Assembly (NCBI GenBank): GCA_963698435.1
Contig: CAVOQV010000012.1
Coordinates: 186,001 to 250,000 of the forward strand
Source: Sva-07 sp963698435
GTDB lineage: Bacteria; Actinomycetota; Acidimicrobiia; Acidimicrobiales; Ilumatobacteraceae
DNA length: 64,000 nucleotides
Direction: 5' to 3'
In this document: one piece after another, positions 33,638-42,819 of the stretch
How positions within the stretch are numbered: the stretch's first letter is position 1
How the letters are laid out: each line of letters opens with the position of its first letter
Notes under the pieces: generated by a model
Database searches by the model: none
What the model saw: the letters and a program-made list of their open reading frames with translations, nothing else
What the model was told of the DNA's origin: nothing
Position numbers and translations under genes: made by a program

Positions 33638-34928
33638 CGGCGACCAGCCACTCCGCTCCGTCGGGTGTGTCACGAACCTCGATCCCGGCGTTGGCGAGTT
33701 CGTCGCGGATCGCGTCCGATACGGCGAACGCCTTCTCGGATCGAGCGACCACGCGGGCGGCGAGCGCGGCCTCGACGACCGGGCCGAGGACCTGGCGGAC
33801 GTCACGTACGCCCTCGGTGGCGGCAGCGCCGAGACGCACGATCATCGAACGAAGCGCGGCTCGGGCGCGATCGATGTCATCGGACTGGAGGGTGTCACGC
33901 GACCAGTCGACGATCGCTGTCTCGAGCTGCAGGATCGCGGCGACGGCGCCGTCGGCGTCGCGAGCGCCGAGGGCAGCCTCGAACTCGGCCTCGTGGAGCG
34001 TGGCAGCCGCGGCGAGGGAATCGACGGGTGCGTCGACAGTTGCCCCTGTGTCCCGGTCGCTTTCGCCGCGGCCCGAAGTCTGACCGGGGTCGGCCTCCGG
34101 CGTGCTGGTGCTGGGGCGGTTGACTCCTTCGCGGAGGCTGTCGATGGGGATGGTGTTGCCGGCTTCGAAGCGGAACGACTCGCCGTTGCGGCGCACCGTC
34201 ACCGCGCCCTTGCCCACGATCTGCGCGGTGTCGGCGTCGAGGTCCATCACCACGCCGGTGTGCTCATCGATGCCGAGGACGAAACATCCGTCCGGGAGTT
34301 CGGGCTCGAGCATCGCCAGCCGCCGCTCGCCCAGGTAGCAGAACCGGGTGTCGTGGTTGCCGCCCTCGGCGTTGTCGTAGTGCGGGATGACCGCCACGTT
34401 CAGGCCGACCTCGGCGAGCACGTCCAAGCCGTCCATCCAGTACGGGTCGACACCGACCTTGTAGATCTCGTACACAGGGACGGTCGCCCTGCCCAACGTC
34501 AGTGCAGCGGCCGACGAGAACACCACCGCCCCGCCCGATCGGAGCTTGTCGGCGAGGGCGGCGGGCACCGGTGTGTTGCGCCACTGGTCGAGTGCGAACG
34601 TCGGGCTACCCGGTCCGGCGAACAACCAGTCGGCCGAGCGGACCTTGGCCACGCCTCGCTCGATGGCGACCGTGTCACCGGAGTCGGTGCGCGTGAGACC
34701 GGCTGCCTCGACCCGGCGACCGATGGCGTCGCGGAAGTACTCGATCGCCTTCGACGCGAGGATCGGGGCGTTCTCCTGGAATCCGAAGGGGGTGTCGAGC
34801 AGGACGGCGTCGACGTCGGGACCGAGCCGTTCGAAGATCGCACGGTGCGGCGCGTTCATGGTCGGCGCCGTTTCGCCGGAACCCATGATCGCGAGAATCC
34901 GAGGGGTCGTCGCGTGGGTGTCGGTCAT
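33630..34928 (-). CDS. Peptidase S51 / class I amidotransferase-like protein fused to a CysRS-like C-terminal domain
   Basis: 432 residues, two unrelated parts. N-terminal ~240: a peptidase S51/cyanophycinase-like fold (LAIMGSGETAPTM, then FAGPGSPTFALDQW with the presumed nucleophile Ser, GGAVVFSSAAALTLG and GGNHDTRFCYLGE). After a Ser/Thr/Pro linker (near residue 270), the C-terminal ~150 resemble the tail of cysteinyl-tRNA synthetase: FEAALGARDADGAVAAI (DALR-like helix), then SEKAFAVSDAIRDELANAGI and DTPDGAEW. The catalytic part of CysRS is absent. The gene is coupled to the alpha/beta hydrolase upstream (ATGA) and the ABC ATPase downstream (8-bp overlap). Function unknown; cleavage or amide chemistry on a small peptide or Cys/amine conjugate is a guess. 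Confidence 0.8.
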   Translation of the reverse strand: MTDTHATTPRILAIMGSGETAPTMNAPHRAIFERLGPDVDAVLLDTPFGFQENAPILASKAIEYFRDAIGRRVEAAGLTRTDSGDTVAIERGVAKVRSADWLFAGPGSPTFALDQWRNTPVPAALADKLRSGGAVVFSSAAALTLGRATVPVYEIYKVGVDPYWMDGLDVLAEVGLNVAVIPHYDNAEGGNHDTRFCYLGERRLAMLEPELPDGCFVLGIDEHTGVVMDLDADTAQIVGKGAVTVRRNGESFRFEAGNTIPIDSLREGVNRPSTSTPEADPGQTSGRGESDRDTGATVDAPVDSLAAAATLHEAEFEAALGARDADGAVAAILQLETAIVDWSRDTLQSDDIDRARAALRSMIVRLGAAATEGVRDVRQVLGPVVEAALAARVVARSEKAFAVSDAIRDELANAGIEVRDTPDGAEWLVADG

Positions 34929-35838
34929 CGGTGGGTCTCCGTGGTTGGGAAGAAGGTGGGGTCGGTCGCAGCCCGATGGAGCAGTTCGCCGACCGCGTCG
35001 GGCTGTTGCGCGTGCACGTCGTGGTGGGCCGGGCTGAACCAGACGGCACGCCCGCGTGGAAGCGCCGCGATCGCGTGATCGACCGCGTCGTGCTTCGACG
35101 CACTCCAGGCGACGTCGCCGGTGTCGGCGCCGATCAGGAGTGTCGGCACCTGCACGTCGGGATAGCGGCTCGACGGCTGGTGCTCCCAGAGGCCGCGGAG
35201 CACGGTGAGGTGACGGTCGAAGGTGAGCCACGGGGCGATCGTGCCGTCGTCTCGAACCTCGAAGTTGGCGAGGGTTCCCTGACGTCCGGTCTCCGGCCAG
35301 TCGGCGGCTGACGTCTCGAGCCAACGTGTGATGTCGACCAACGGGGTGCCGGCAAGACGTGGTGGAGCGAGCACGGTGGCCGCGTCGTTCCAGTCGGGGA
35401 AGCGACCCTGGAGGTCGATGAAGCCGCCGTCGACGCAGGCGAGCATCGACACGATCGTCGGGATGAGCCCATGCGAGTTCGAGGACGACGTTGCCGCCCC
35501 ACGACTGGCCGGCGATGGCCGGGCGTGTCCATCCGAGTTCGTCGATCAGCAGACGAAGATCGTCGGCGACCGTCGCCATCTCGTAGCCGTCGTCGGGCTT
35601 CGACGAGCGTCCGTGGCCGCGCTGATCGACGGCAACGACCTCATGGCCGAGCCAGTGCGAGGTGGTGAGCGACGCCGTCCCAGAGCCGTGGCGTTCGACG
35701 CCAGTCCGTGGACCAGGAGGAACGGCACGGGATCCTCACCGTGGGCCCGTCGGACGCAGGCGGGTCCCAGTGCACGGCGTGGAGTTCGACCCCCGACGCC
35801 AGTGCGTGCCACTCGTGGCGGGGCTCGATGCCCGCCAC
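34925..35838 (-). CDS. Alpha/beta hydrolase, multiply frameshifted
   Basis: About 300 residues once frames are joined: HALASGVELHAVHWDPP, FLLVHGLASNA (oxyanion HG), AVDQRGHGRSSKPDDGYEMA, the nucleophile elbow AGQSWGGN (GxSxGG), PTLLIGADTGD (acid) and FSPAHHDVHAQQP (catalytic His). At least four frame slips lie between 35465 and 35790, with no internal stops in the joined frame. GTG 35838 starts nine bases after the Gfo/Idh stop; its end overlaps the S51-like ATG. Substrate unknown. Confidence 0.7.
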
Positions 35839-35847
35839 CTCGCTCGC

Positions 35848-36821
35848 TCACCGGCTCGCGCTCGCGATCCGCTCGATCAGGGTGAGCAGTTCGAGGGTCG
35901 AGGTCATGGTGCGTGGCCAGGGTTCGTCGCCGCGAATCGGCGCGGGCGAATGCGTCGACCATACCGAGGTACGGATCGGACGAGGTCACCGAACGAAGTT
36001 TCGACCCGTCCGTCCGATCCGGCCACGACGAAGTTCTGGGCTCGGGCCCCGCCGGTGTGCGCGTCGGCGTCGATGATCAATGAGGCCGTCGTCGCCGACC
36101 ACCTCGATGCGCTGCTCTTCGGGGTCGACGAACGAACAACGGATCCGGGCCTCGCGTCCGTCGGCCCACGACAGCGTCGCCTCGGTGCGGGCGTCGACGC
36201 CGGTCGTGTGCCACAGCGCCGTGGCGTCGACCATGTCGGGATCAGCGCCCCACACCTCGACGATCGGCCCAGGCAGTAGATGCCCACGTCGAGCAGTGCG
36301 CCACCGCCCTGGTCGGGCGACCAGCGGTAGTTGTCGCTTGCGTCGGCGCCGATCGTGAAGGTGAACGAGGAATCGATGTCGAGCACGGTCCCAACCGACC
36401 GGCCAGGACGGCATCGAGTGCGGCTCGCCAGCGCGCGTCGAACGGGGTCATCCACGCTTCGGCGAGGATCACGCCGGCGGCCTCGCACGCGGCGGCCATC
36501 GCAGCGGCGTCGACGACCGTGGGGCGATCGGCTTCTCGCACAGGACGTGCTTGCCGGCGTCGGCCGCCCGTTCGACCCACTCGCGGTGCATTCCGTTCGG
36601 CAGCGGGATGTAGACCGCGTCGACGTCGGGGTGATCGATGACGTCGTCGTAGGTGTCGGCCGCGAGATGGTTCCACGGTTCGGGTACCGGACCGCCGAGC
36701 GACGACACCGCGACGAGCTGTGCCAGATCGGAGGCGTCGACCGCCGGCATCACGGCACGAGTCGCCACCATCGATCGGGCACCGATCACTCCGATGCCGA
36801 CGCGAGCGTCGCGTCGGCCAT
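35848..36821 (-). CDS. Gfo/Idh/MocA family oxidoreductase, multiply frameshifted
   Basis: About 320 residues when the frame changes are followed: VGIGVIGARSMVATRAVMP (Rossmann), DVDAVYIPLPNGMHREW, the signature Lys in KHVLCEKPIA, AWMTPFDARWRA, QGGGALLDVGIYCLG (catalytic region, Asp-His type) and a beta-sheet C-terminus, ending LELLTLIERIASASR. Six or seven single-base slips occur in under 1 kb without nonsense codons in the joined frame. ATG 36821 overlaps the upstream TGA. NAD(P)-dependent oxidation of a sugar, inositol or similar polyol is the family role. Confidence 0.7.
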
Positions 36822-38353
36822 CACCCGATCTCGATCAGCTCGCCACCGTTCGCGCCCGAGCGGTGGCCGGCCTCGAGGACCGCGACGACGTCACGTGACT
36901 CCTCGGGACGCACTGCGAGCGGTTCGCCGAGCAGCAGGTGATCGGCGAGGTTGCGGTGGAATCCCCAGCCCGGGCTCGGCGCCGGTGCCGCCGTGGACGT
37001 CCGCACGCCGAGCATGTCGTCGTAGGTGGCAACGGTGAGGTCGACCGGGGCCTCGGCGTGGTGCGACACGTCGGCGACGTGGCCGCGGCCGGGAACGATG
37101 CGATCGTCGACCAGCGGCCGGTAGTGGCCCTCGATCGTGCCGCGGGTGCCCTCGATGTGGAACTTCGGGCGGCGGATCGCGCACACGTCGCTCTGGCGGA
37201 ACGTCGCTTCGCGGCCGTCGTCCCACTGCATCCACAGGCTCAGCTGATCGACGTTGGTCGTGTCGTGCCACACGCGGGTGTGGCTGCTGCAGAGCACCCG
37301 TGCACGGCGACGATCCGTAGAGCTGCAGGATCCAGTCGACGTGGTGGGAGCCCCAGTCGTAGATCGCCCCGCCCGAGATCGACTCCTCGGAGTGCCAGGC
37401 GCGGCACGGGTGCTCGAATCCGCCGACGAAGGTCTCGGCGTTGAACACGTCACCGATCTCGCCGTTGTCGACCAGGTGGCGCAGTGCGAGCCAGTCGCGG
37501 TCCCACCGTCGGCTCTGGTGCACGGTGACCACTCGATCGTGCTCGGCGGCGGTGGCGATGATGGCGTCGGCATCGTCTCGACGCAGGCACATCGGCTTCT
37601 CGATCACGACGTGCTTGCCGGCGCGGAGGAGCGTCAGGGCCAGTTCGGCGTGGAGCACCGGTGGTGTGGCGATGATCGCGATGTCGACCGTCCGGATCGG
37701 CGGCGAGGGCATCGGCCGAGTCGTGGCCGACGAGGTCGGGGAAGTCGGCTCGGGCGGCGACGAGACGTTCGCTGACGGAGTCGGCCGCGGCGACGAGTGC
37801 GAGCCCGTCGGTCTCGGTGGCTGCGAGGCCGTGCAGGTACCCCATGGCGCCGAACGGTCCGTAGCCGACCACGCCGACGCCGAAGTCGGTGGTGCGCGTC
37901 GGTGATGCGGGTGAGAGGAGCCGGGCGACGAACGGGGCGAGGGTCGGGTGCCGACGCAGCGCTTCGAGGTCGCCGATGCCGGTGGTGACGATCCGCCCGG
38001 CGCCGAGGTGACGAACCGCGATGGTCGGATGGTGAGCGAACCGGACACTCGTGGTGGCGGCGATGGTCACGCCGCCGTCGATCGGCGCCAACGTGCGAAG
38101 GGCCGACGTGATCGGCACCTCGGTGTCGAGGCGGCGGGCGGCATCGTCGTCGGCCAGGGTGACGAACCACTCCGTGCGCGGCAGATCGGACGCGACGGCG
38201 ACACCGGCGATCGACGCGGCGATGTCGTCGTCGGGCTCGATCGCGAGCAGGACCGCAGCCGCCCGCCTCGGCGGCCCGCTCGATCTGCGCGGCGCGGTCG
38301 GCGTCGAGGCGCCCCGTGACGAGCAGCGTGTCGTTCCAGCGGTCGTCGGCCAT
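36821..38353 (-). CDS. ThuA-like domain fused to Gfo/Idh/MocA oxidoreductase, frameshifted
   Basis: About 510 residues, first gene of the operon. Residues ~1-145 (DTLLVTGRLDADRAAQIERA, TIAVRHLGAGRIVTTGIGDL) resemble the back half of a ThuA-like/amidotransferase-like domain. A second part starts with a Rossmann motif (VGVVGYGPFGAMGYLHGL), then IIATPPVLHAELALTLLRAGKHVVIEKPMC with the family Lys, ISGGAIYDWGSHHVDW and a C-terminal beta domain. Frame slips near 38265, 37690 and 37310. This fusion suggests that sugar-type oxidoreduction is linked to a ThuA-like isomerase or binding step. The promoter must lie in the 117-bp gap shared with the Zn/Mn importer. Confidence 0.68.
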
Positions 38354-38393
38354 TCGGGCGACCCTACTCACCGCCTCGGACGAGCGCTCGACA

Positions 38394-38430
38394 GTGCTCG
38401 AAATCCCTGCTCAGCGAGAATTTCGAGCAC
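38394..38430. promoter_or_regulatory. 11-bp perfect inverted repeat in divergent region
   Basis: GTGCTCGAAAT and ATTTCGAGCAC flank 15 bases between the two divergent operons. It sits nearer the minus-strand eight-gene operon start and is a candidate operator for that operon. Confidence 0.55.
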
Positions 38431-38431
38431 G

Positions 38432-38462
38432 ACTGTACTTGCGAACAGGTCGCAACTACAGT
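38432..38462 (+). promoter_or_regulatory. Metal-importer operator overlapping the -10 box
   Basis: ACTGTAcTTGCGA-acagg-TCGCAAcTACAGT: 13-bp arms with one mismatch and a 5-base centre. The right outer arm TACAGT at 38457-38462 also works as a -10 box eight bases before the ATG, so binding would block the promoter. A metal-sensing repressor (Zur, MntR or DtxR class) is likely, though the sequence matches no consensus I can name. Confidence 0.6.
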
Positions 38463-38470
38463 GCCATCGC

Positions 38471-39512
38471 ATGAAGTTGCATTCCCCCCGTAGCCGCCTG
38501 ATCGCGAGCGCCGCCGCGGTCGCACTCGTCCTCGCTGCCTGCGGTAGCGACGATGTCCGGCGACGCCGAATCCGACGGCGCAGAGGCTGGCGATGCCTCG
38601 ACCTCCGAGTTCCAGGTCGTCACCACGGTTGCGCCGATCACCTCGATCGCCGCGAACGTGATCGGCGATTGCGCCGAGATCGTCGGCATCGTGCCCGAAG
38701 GGACGAACTCGCACACCTTCGAGCCTCCGCCCTCGGCAGCCGAGTTGATGACCACCGCCGACGTGGTGTTCATCAACGGCTTGCAGCTCGAGGAGCCCAC
38801 CAAGGCGCTCGCCGAGGCCAACGTCGACGACGGCGTGAAGATCATCGAACTCGGCGACCTCACGGTCACGCCCGAGCAGTACAAGTACGACTTCTCGTTC
38901 CCCGAGGACGGCGGCAAGCCGAACCCGCACCTGTGGACCGACCCGACCCTGGTCAAGGTGTACGCCGACATCATTCGAGAGACGATGGCCGCCGAGTTGC
39001 CGGAGTGCACCGAACAGTTCGACGCCAACTACGACGAGTTCGTGATCCTGGTCGACGAGTTCGACGCCGCCATCCGCGAAGCGTTCGACACGATCCCCGA
39101 AGACCAGCGCAAGCTCGTCACCTACCACGACGCCTACGCCTACTTCGCCGACACCTACGGCTGGAACGTGATCGGGGCGGTCCAGCCGGCCGACTTCGGC
39201 GATCCCACGCCGGCTGATGTCGTCAACCTGATCGAGCAGATCGAGGCCGAGGAGGTGCCGGCGATCTTCGGATCGGAGGTGTTCCCGTCGCCGATCCTCG
39301 AACAGATCGCCGCGGAGACCGGCGCCGTGTACGTCGATGATCTACGCGACGACGATCTCCCCGACGCTCCGGGTGACACGGACCACTCGTGGCTCGGTCT
39401 GATGAAGTTCAACTTCATCACGATGACCGAGGCGCTCGGGGGCGATGCCACGGCCCTGCGCGACTTCGAGGTCCGCAACGTGGCCAAGGACAACGCCGAG
39501 TATCCCCAGTGA
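38471..39512 (+). CDS. Zn/Mn-type ABC transporter substrate-binding lipoprotein, frameshifted
   Basis: About 346 residues of the cluster A-I (ZnuA/MntA/TroA) family. Signal peptide with lipobox VLAAC, then TTVAPITSIAANVIGD. Metal-ligand positions seen: first His in GTNSHTFEPPPS, second in NPHLWTDP, an acidic residue in GSEVFPSP, and Asp in the PGDTDHSWLGL loop. There is no His-rich loop. The frame slips near 38555, just after the lipobox. It delivers Zn or Mn to the downstream ATPase and permease; the metal cannot be decided. Confidence 0.85.
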
Positions 39513-39530
39513 TCCGCACATGAGACGCCG

Positions 39531-40352
39531 GTGAGGAGCAGCGAGGAGTTGCTCGGGGGTCTGGTCGTCGTCGACGACCTGACGGTCAACTACGACGGCG
39601 GCGCGCCCGTGCTGATCGATGTCGATCTCACGATCGAACCCGGTGACCTCGTCGGCATCGTCGGGCCCTCGGGCTCAGGAAAGTCGACGCTGCTCAAGGC
39701 GATGCTCGGCACGGTTGCCCCGGTGTCGGGCAGCGTTCGGCGAGCTCCGGGGCTGGCGGTCGGGCTCGTGCCGCAGGTGGAGACGATCGACTGGAACTTC
39801 CCGGTGACGGTCGCCGAATGCGTGGGGATGGCGAGGGCGCGTGGCATCCGGATGCCGTGGATCACCCGCGCAGAGCGCTCTCAGATCGCCGAGGTGCTCG
39901 ATCGGCTCGGGCTGCACGATCTGGGTGGCCGTCACATCCGGGAGCTGTCGGGCGGCCAGCAGCAACGGGTGTTCTTGGCCCGGGCGCTGTTCACCAATGC
40001 CCAGGTGATCTTCCTCGACGAGCCGACGTCCGGGCTCGACGTGCGGACTCGCCACGACGTCCTCCATCTGCTCGACGAACTGAACGCCGACGGGCTCACG
40101 ATCGTGCTGACCACGCACGACCTCAACGGCATCGCCGCCCACCTGCCGACCGTGGTGTGTCTGAACCGCTCGGTGATCGGCGCCGGCCGTCCCGACGAGG
40201 TGCTGGTTCCCGACGTGCTCGAGCGGACCTACGGTTCGCCGATGGAGGTGCTCGAACACGGGGGCATGCGTGTCGTCGTCGACGCACCGCTCGACGGCAA
40301 CGTCACCCCGTTGCGGCGTCGGAGCCTCGGCGGCGGGGGAGGGACGGCATGA
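39531..40352 (+). CDS. Zn/Mn ABC transporter ATP-binding protein
   Basis: 273 residues. Walker A GPSGSGKST, Q-loop-region LVPQVETIDWNFPVTV (typical of the metal ABC family), signature LSGGQQQR, Walker B VIFLDEPTSGLD and the switch TTHD. GTG start 18 bp after the binding-protein stop. The end overlaps the permease ATG (ATGA). Confidence 0.92.
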   Translation: MRSSEELLGGLVVVDDLTVNYDGGAPVLIDVDLTIEPGDLVGIVGPSGSGKSTLLKAMLGTVAPVSGSVRRAPGLAVGLVPQVETIDWNFPVTVAECVGMARARGIRMPWITRAERSQIAEVLDRLGLHDLGGRHIRELSGGQQQRVFLARALFTNAQVIFLDEPTSGLDVRTRHDVLHLLDELNADGLTIVLTTHDLNGIAAHLPTVVCLNRSVIGAGRPDEVLVPDVLERTYGSPMEVLEHGGMRVVVDAPLDGNVTPLRRRSLGGGGGTA

Positions 40353-41197
40353 GTTGGGACGAGCTGCTCCGACCGTTCGAGTTCGAGTTCTTCCGCAACG
40401 GCATCTACGTGGCAACCATCGCCGGTGCGCTGTGTGGTGTGGTGGGGTGCTACGTCGTGCTGCGCAACATGAGCTACATCGGCCACGGCCTGTCGCACTC
40501 GATCTTCGGGGGCTACGCCGTCGCCGGTCTGGCCGGAGTCAACCTGTTCCTCGGCGCCGGCATCTGGGGTGTCGTCACGGCGTTGGCGGTCGGTGGCATC
40601 GTGCGGCGGCGTCCGATCGGCTCCGATGCCGCGATCGGGGTGGTCACCACGGCCTCGTTCGCGCTCGGGCTCGCGTTGGTTCAGCTGTACGGATCGCCGG
40701 GACGGAACGCGGACGCGTTGCTGTTCGGCAACGTGCTCGGTGTCACCACCTCCGATGTCTGGTTGATCGTCGGTGTCGCGTTGGCAACGGCGGCGGTCGT
40801 GTTCTTCTTCTACCGCCCGCTGCTGTTCACGACGTTCGACACGCAGGTGGCCGCGGCGACCGGTGTGCGCACCGCCTGGATCGACGCGTTGTTGATGATC
40901 GTGCTGTCGGCCACGGTGCTGGCGACGATGAACGTGATGGGTGTGACGCTGATCGCGGCGACACTGGTGGTGCCGGCGGTCGTGGCACGCATGCTCACCG
41001 ACAGCTTCGGCAAGATGCTGGCGCTGTCCGGGGTGATCGGCGCAGTCAGCGGGTTCGTCGGGATGAACGCCAGCTATCACCTCGACGTCGCATCGGGCCC
41101 CACGATCGTGTTGACCTCGGCGTCGTTCTTCATCGTGGCCTACGTGTTCGGCGGTCGCTTCCGCCGCCGCGCCGGCAGCGTCGCCCACGCCCACTGA
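40349..41197 (+). CDS. Zn/Mn ABC transporter permease (ABC-3 family)
   Basis: 282 residues with about eight hydrophobic segments. Family landmarks: EFEFFRNGIYVATIAGALCGV, GLSHSIFGGYAVAGLAG, RRRPIGSDAAIGVVTTASFALG, and the C-terminal VTLIAATLVVPAVVARML. Membrane channel of the importer. Last gene of the operon, followed by a strong palindrome. Confidence 0.93.
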   Translation: MSWDELLRPFEFEFFRNGIYVATIAGALCGVVGCYVVLRNMSYIGHGLSHSIFGGYAVAGLAGVNLFLGAGIWGVVTALAVGGIVRRRPIGSDAAIGVVTTASFALGLALVQLYGSPGRNADALLFGNVLGVTTSDVWLIVGVALATAAVVFFFYRPLLFTTFDTQVAAATGVRTAWIDALLMIVLSATVLATMNVMGVTLIAATLVVPAVVARMLTDSFGKMLALSGVIGAVSGFVGMNASYHLDVASGPTIVLTSASFFIVAYVFGGRFRRRAGSVAHAH

Positions 41198-41228
41198 CGT
41201 CCACGATGTGCCAGGCACATCGCGGACG
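41198..41228. terminator. 15-bp palindrome with one mismatch (GTGCC/GGCAC family)
   Basis: CGTCCaCGATGTGCC-A-GGCACATCGcGGACG starts at the permease stop and separates it from the convergent LLM gene. The core is shared with 25026-25056. Probably a bidirectional terminator. Confidence 0.75.
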
Positions 41229-41237
41229 ACGTAGCGG

Positions 41238-42258
41238 TCAGGCGGCTTGGAGGGCGGCCATCACGGCGGCCCATCGATCGGGGTCGCTGGCGTACGGCGC
41301 GTAGAAGCTGATGCGCTGGATGACGTCGCCGTAGCGCTGAGAGAGTTCGGGAGCGATGTCCTCCGGCGTTCCGACGACGGCGAACGTGTTGAGGATCTCA
41401 TCGTCGATCAGGGTGCCCATCTTGGCCCACTCACCCTGCTTCGACAGTGCGTTGAGCTCGTCCTGGAGTCCGCCCCATCCATGGATCTCGAGAACGTTGC
41501 GGTAGGCGGGGGTCGACCCGTAGAAGGCGATCTGCTGGCGAGTGCCCGTCGCAGCGGCTTCGAGCTCCTCGTCGTTGTTGCCGGTGACGACGAACGACGG
41601 ACCCATGATCTCGAAGCCCTCCATCGTCTTGCCGGCCTTCGCCCTGCCTCGCTCGAGCGCCGGGATCGTCACCTCGCGCAGGTACTTCTCGGTGGTGAAG
41701 CCGTGGCACAGGAAGCCGTCGCAGACCTCGCCGGCGACCTCGGTCATCAGCTCGCCGACGCCGGCGAGGAACACCTTCGGCGGGCCGAAGCCCTCGAGGT
41801 CGGATGCCGGCGGTGTGAAGAACGGCGTCATCAGGGTGTGGGTGTAGAACTCGCCGCGGAAGTCGAGCTTCTCGCCGGTGAGCCACGTGTTCCAGATCGC
41901 CCGCATCGCGAGCACCATCTCGCGCATGCGCGCGAGCGGGGTGGCTCCACTCCATCGAGAAGCGCTTGGTGATGTGCGGCTTGATCTGGCTGCCGAGGCC
42001 GAGGATGAAGCGACCTTGCGAGTACGCCTGCAGATCCCATGCCGTGTTGGCGAGGGTCATCGGACTGCGAGCGAACGCCACGGCGATCGAGGTGCCGATC
42101 TCGAGTCGTTCGGTGTGCTCGGCCGCGAGGAGCAACGGCAGAAACGGATCGTGCGACGTCTCCGCCGTCCAGGCACCGGAGTACCCGGCGGCTTCGACCT
42201 CTCGTGCGTTCTGCGCGACGCTGCGCAGCTCCATTCCGATGTTGCCGTCGACTTTCAT
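41238..42258 (-). CDS. LLM-class F420-dependent oxidoreductase, frameshifted
   Basis: About 339 residues. N-terminal part: AGYSGAWTAETSHDPFLPL, TSIAVAFARSPMTLANTAWDL, GRFILGLGSQIKPHITKRFSM. After a slip near 41945 the rest continues: LAMRAIWNTW, VFLAGVGELMTEVAGEVCDG, SFYAPYA. This matches the TIGR03617-type F420-dependent subfamily of actinobacteria. Role inferred from family only. Confidence 0.82.
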
Positions 42259-42289
42259 GGTGGTCGACGGTAGTCGCTCGGATGCCCGC

Positions 42290-42736
42290 TCAGCGGCTGC
42301 TGCGGGTGTTCTCCTCGATGCGGAACAGCACCACGATCACCTCGAGGATGACACGCAGGTACAGCACGCCGAAGAACCAGTACACCGGTGCGAGGAGGAT
42401 GAGCACCTGGCCGCCGTCGCTCTGAGCACCCGCGATCAGGATCAGCAGGCTGAACAGCGAGATCGCAATGATCCCGACGATGAACAGCACCTTGATGATG
42501 CTGGGCGTGATGAAGCTCTTCATCGACACGTCGAAAAGACGCGTGAAGAACCCGGCCTGGGCATTCGGGTCCGACGCACCGGCACCCGGCGACGGAGCTG
42601 GAGCCGGCGAGGTCAGAGGAGCCGTCGGAGCTGGCGGAACCGGCGGCTGTTGTCCCGACACCTGATCGGGCGGATACCACTTGCCGTCACTTGCCTGCCA
42701 CCAGCCTGGCCCCTGTGGCGTGTCTGCTCCGCTCAT
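42290..42736 (-). CDS. DUF4282 membrane protein
   Basis: 148 residues. A WW-like N-terminal motif (GWWQASDGKWYPPD) common in actinobacterial surface-linked proteins, a Pro/Ala-rich linker, then two membrane segments (VLFIVGIIAISLFSLLILIAG and LAPVYWFFGVLYLRVILEVIVVLF) of the DUF4282 type. It sits in the cytoplasmic membrane; function unknown. Start ATG 42736. Confidence 0.82.
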   Translation of the reverse strand: MSGADTPQGPGWWQASDGKWYPPDQVSGQQPPVPPAPTAPLTSPAPAPSPGAGASDPNAQAGFFTRLFDVSMKSFITPSIIKVLFIVGIIAISLFSLLILIAGAQSDGGQVLILLAPVYWFFGVLYLRVILEVIVVLFRIEENTRSSR

Positions 42737-42819
42737 CGACGTCTCCTCTCGTCTCGACGTTCGAGACACTACGCGGGGGCGGGCACGGGATTCGGGGATG
42801 GCAACCCCCGGCGCCGTAC

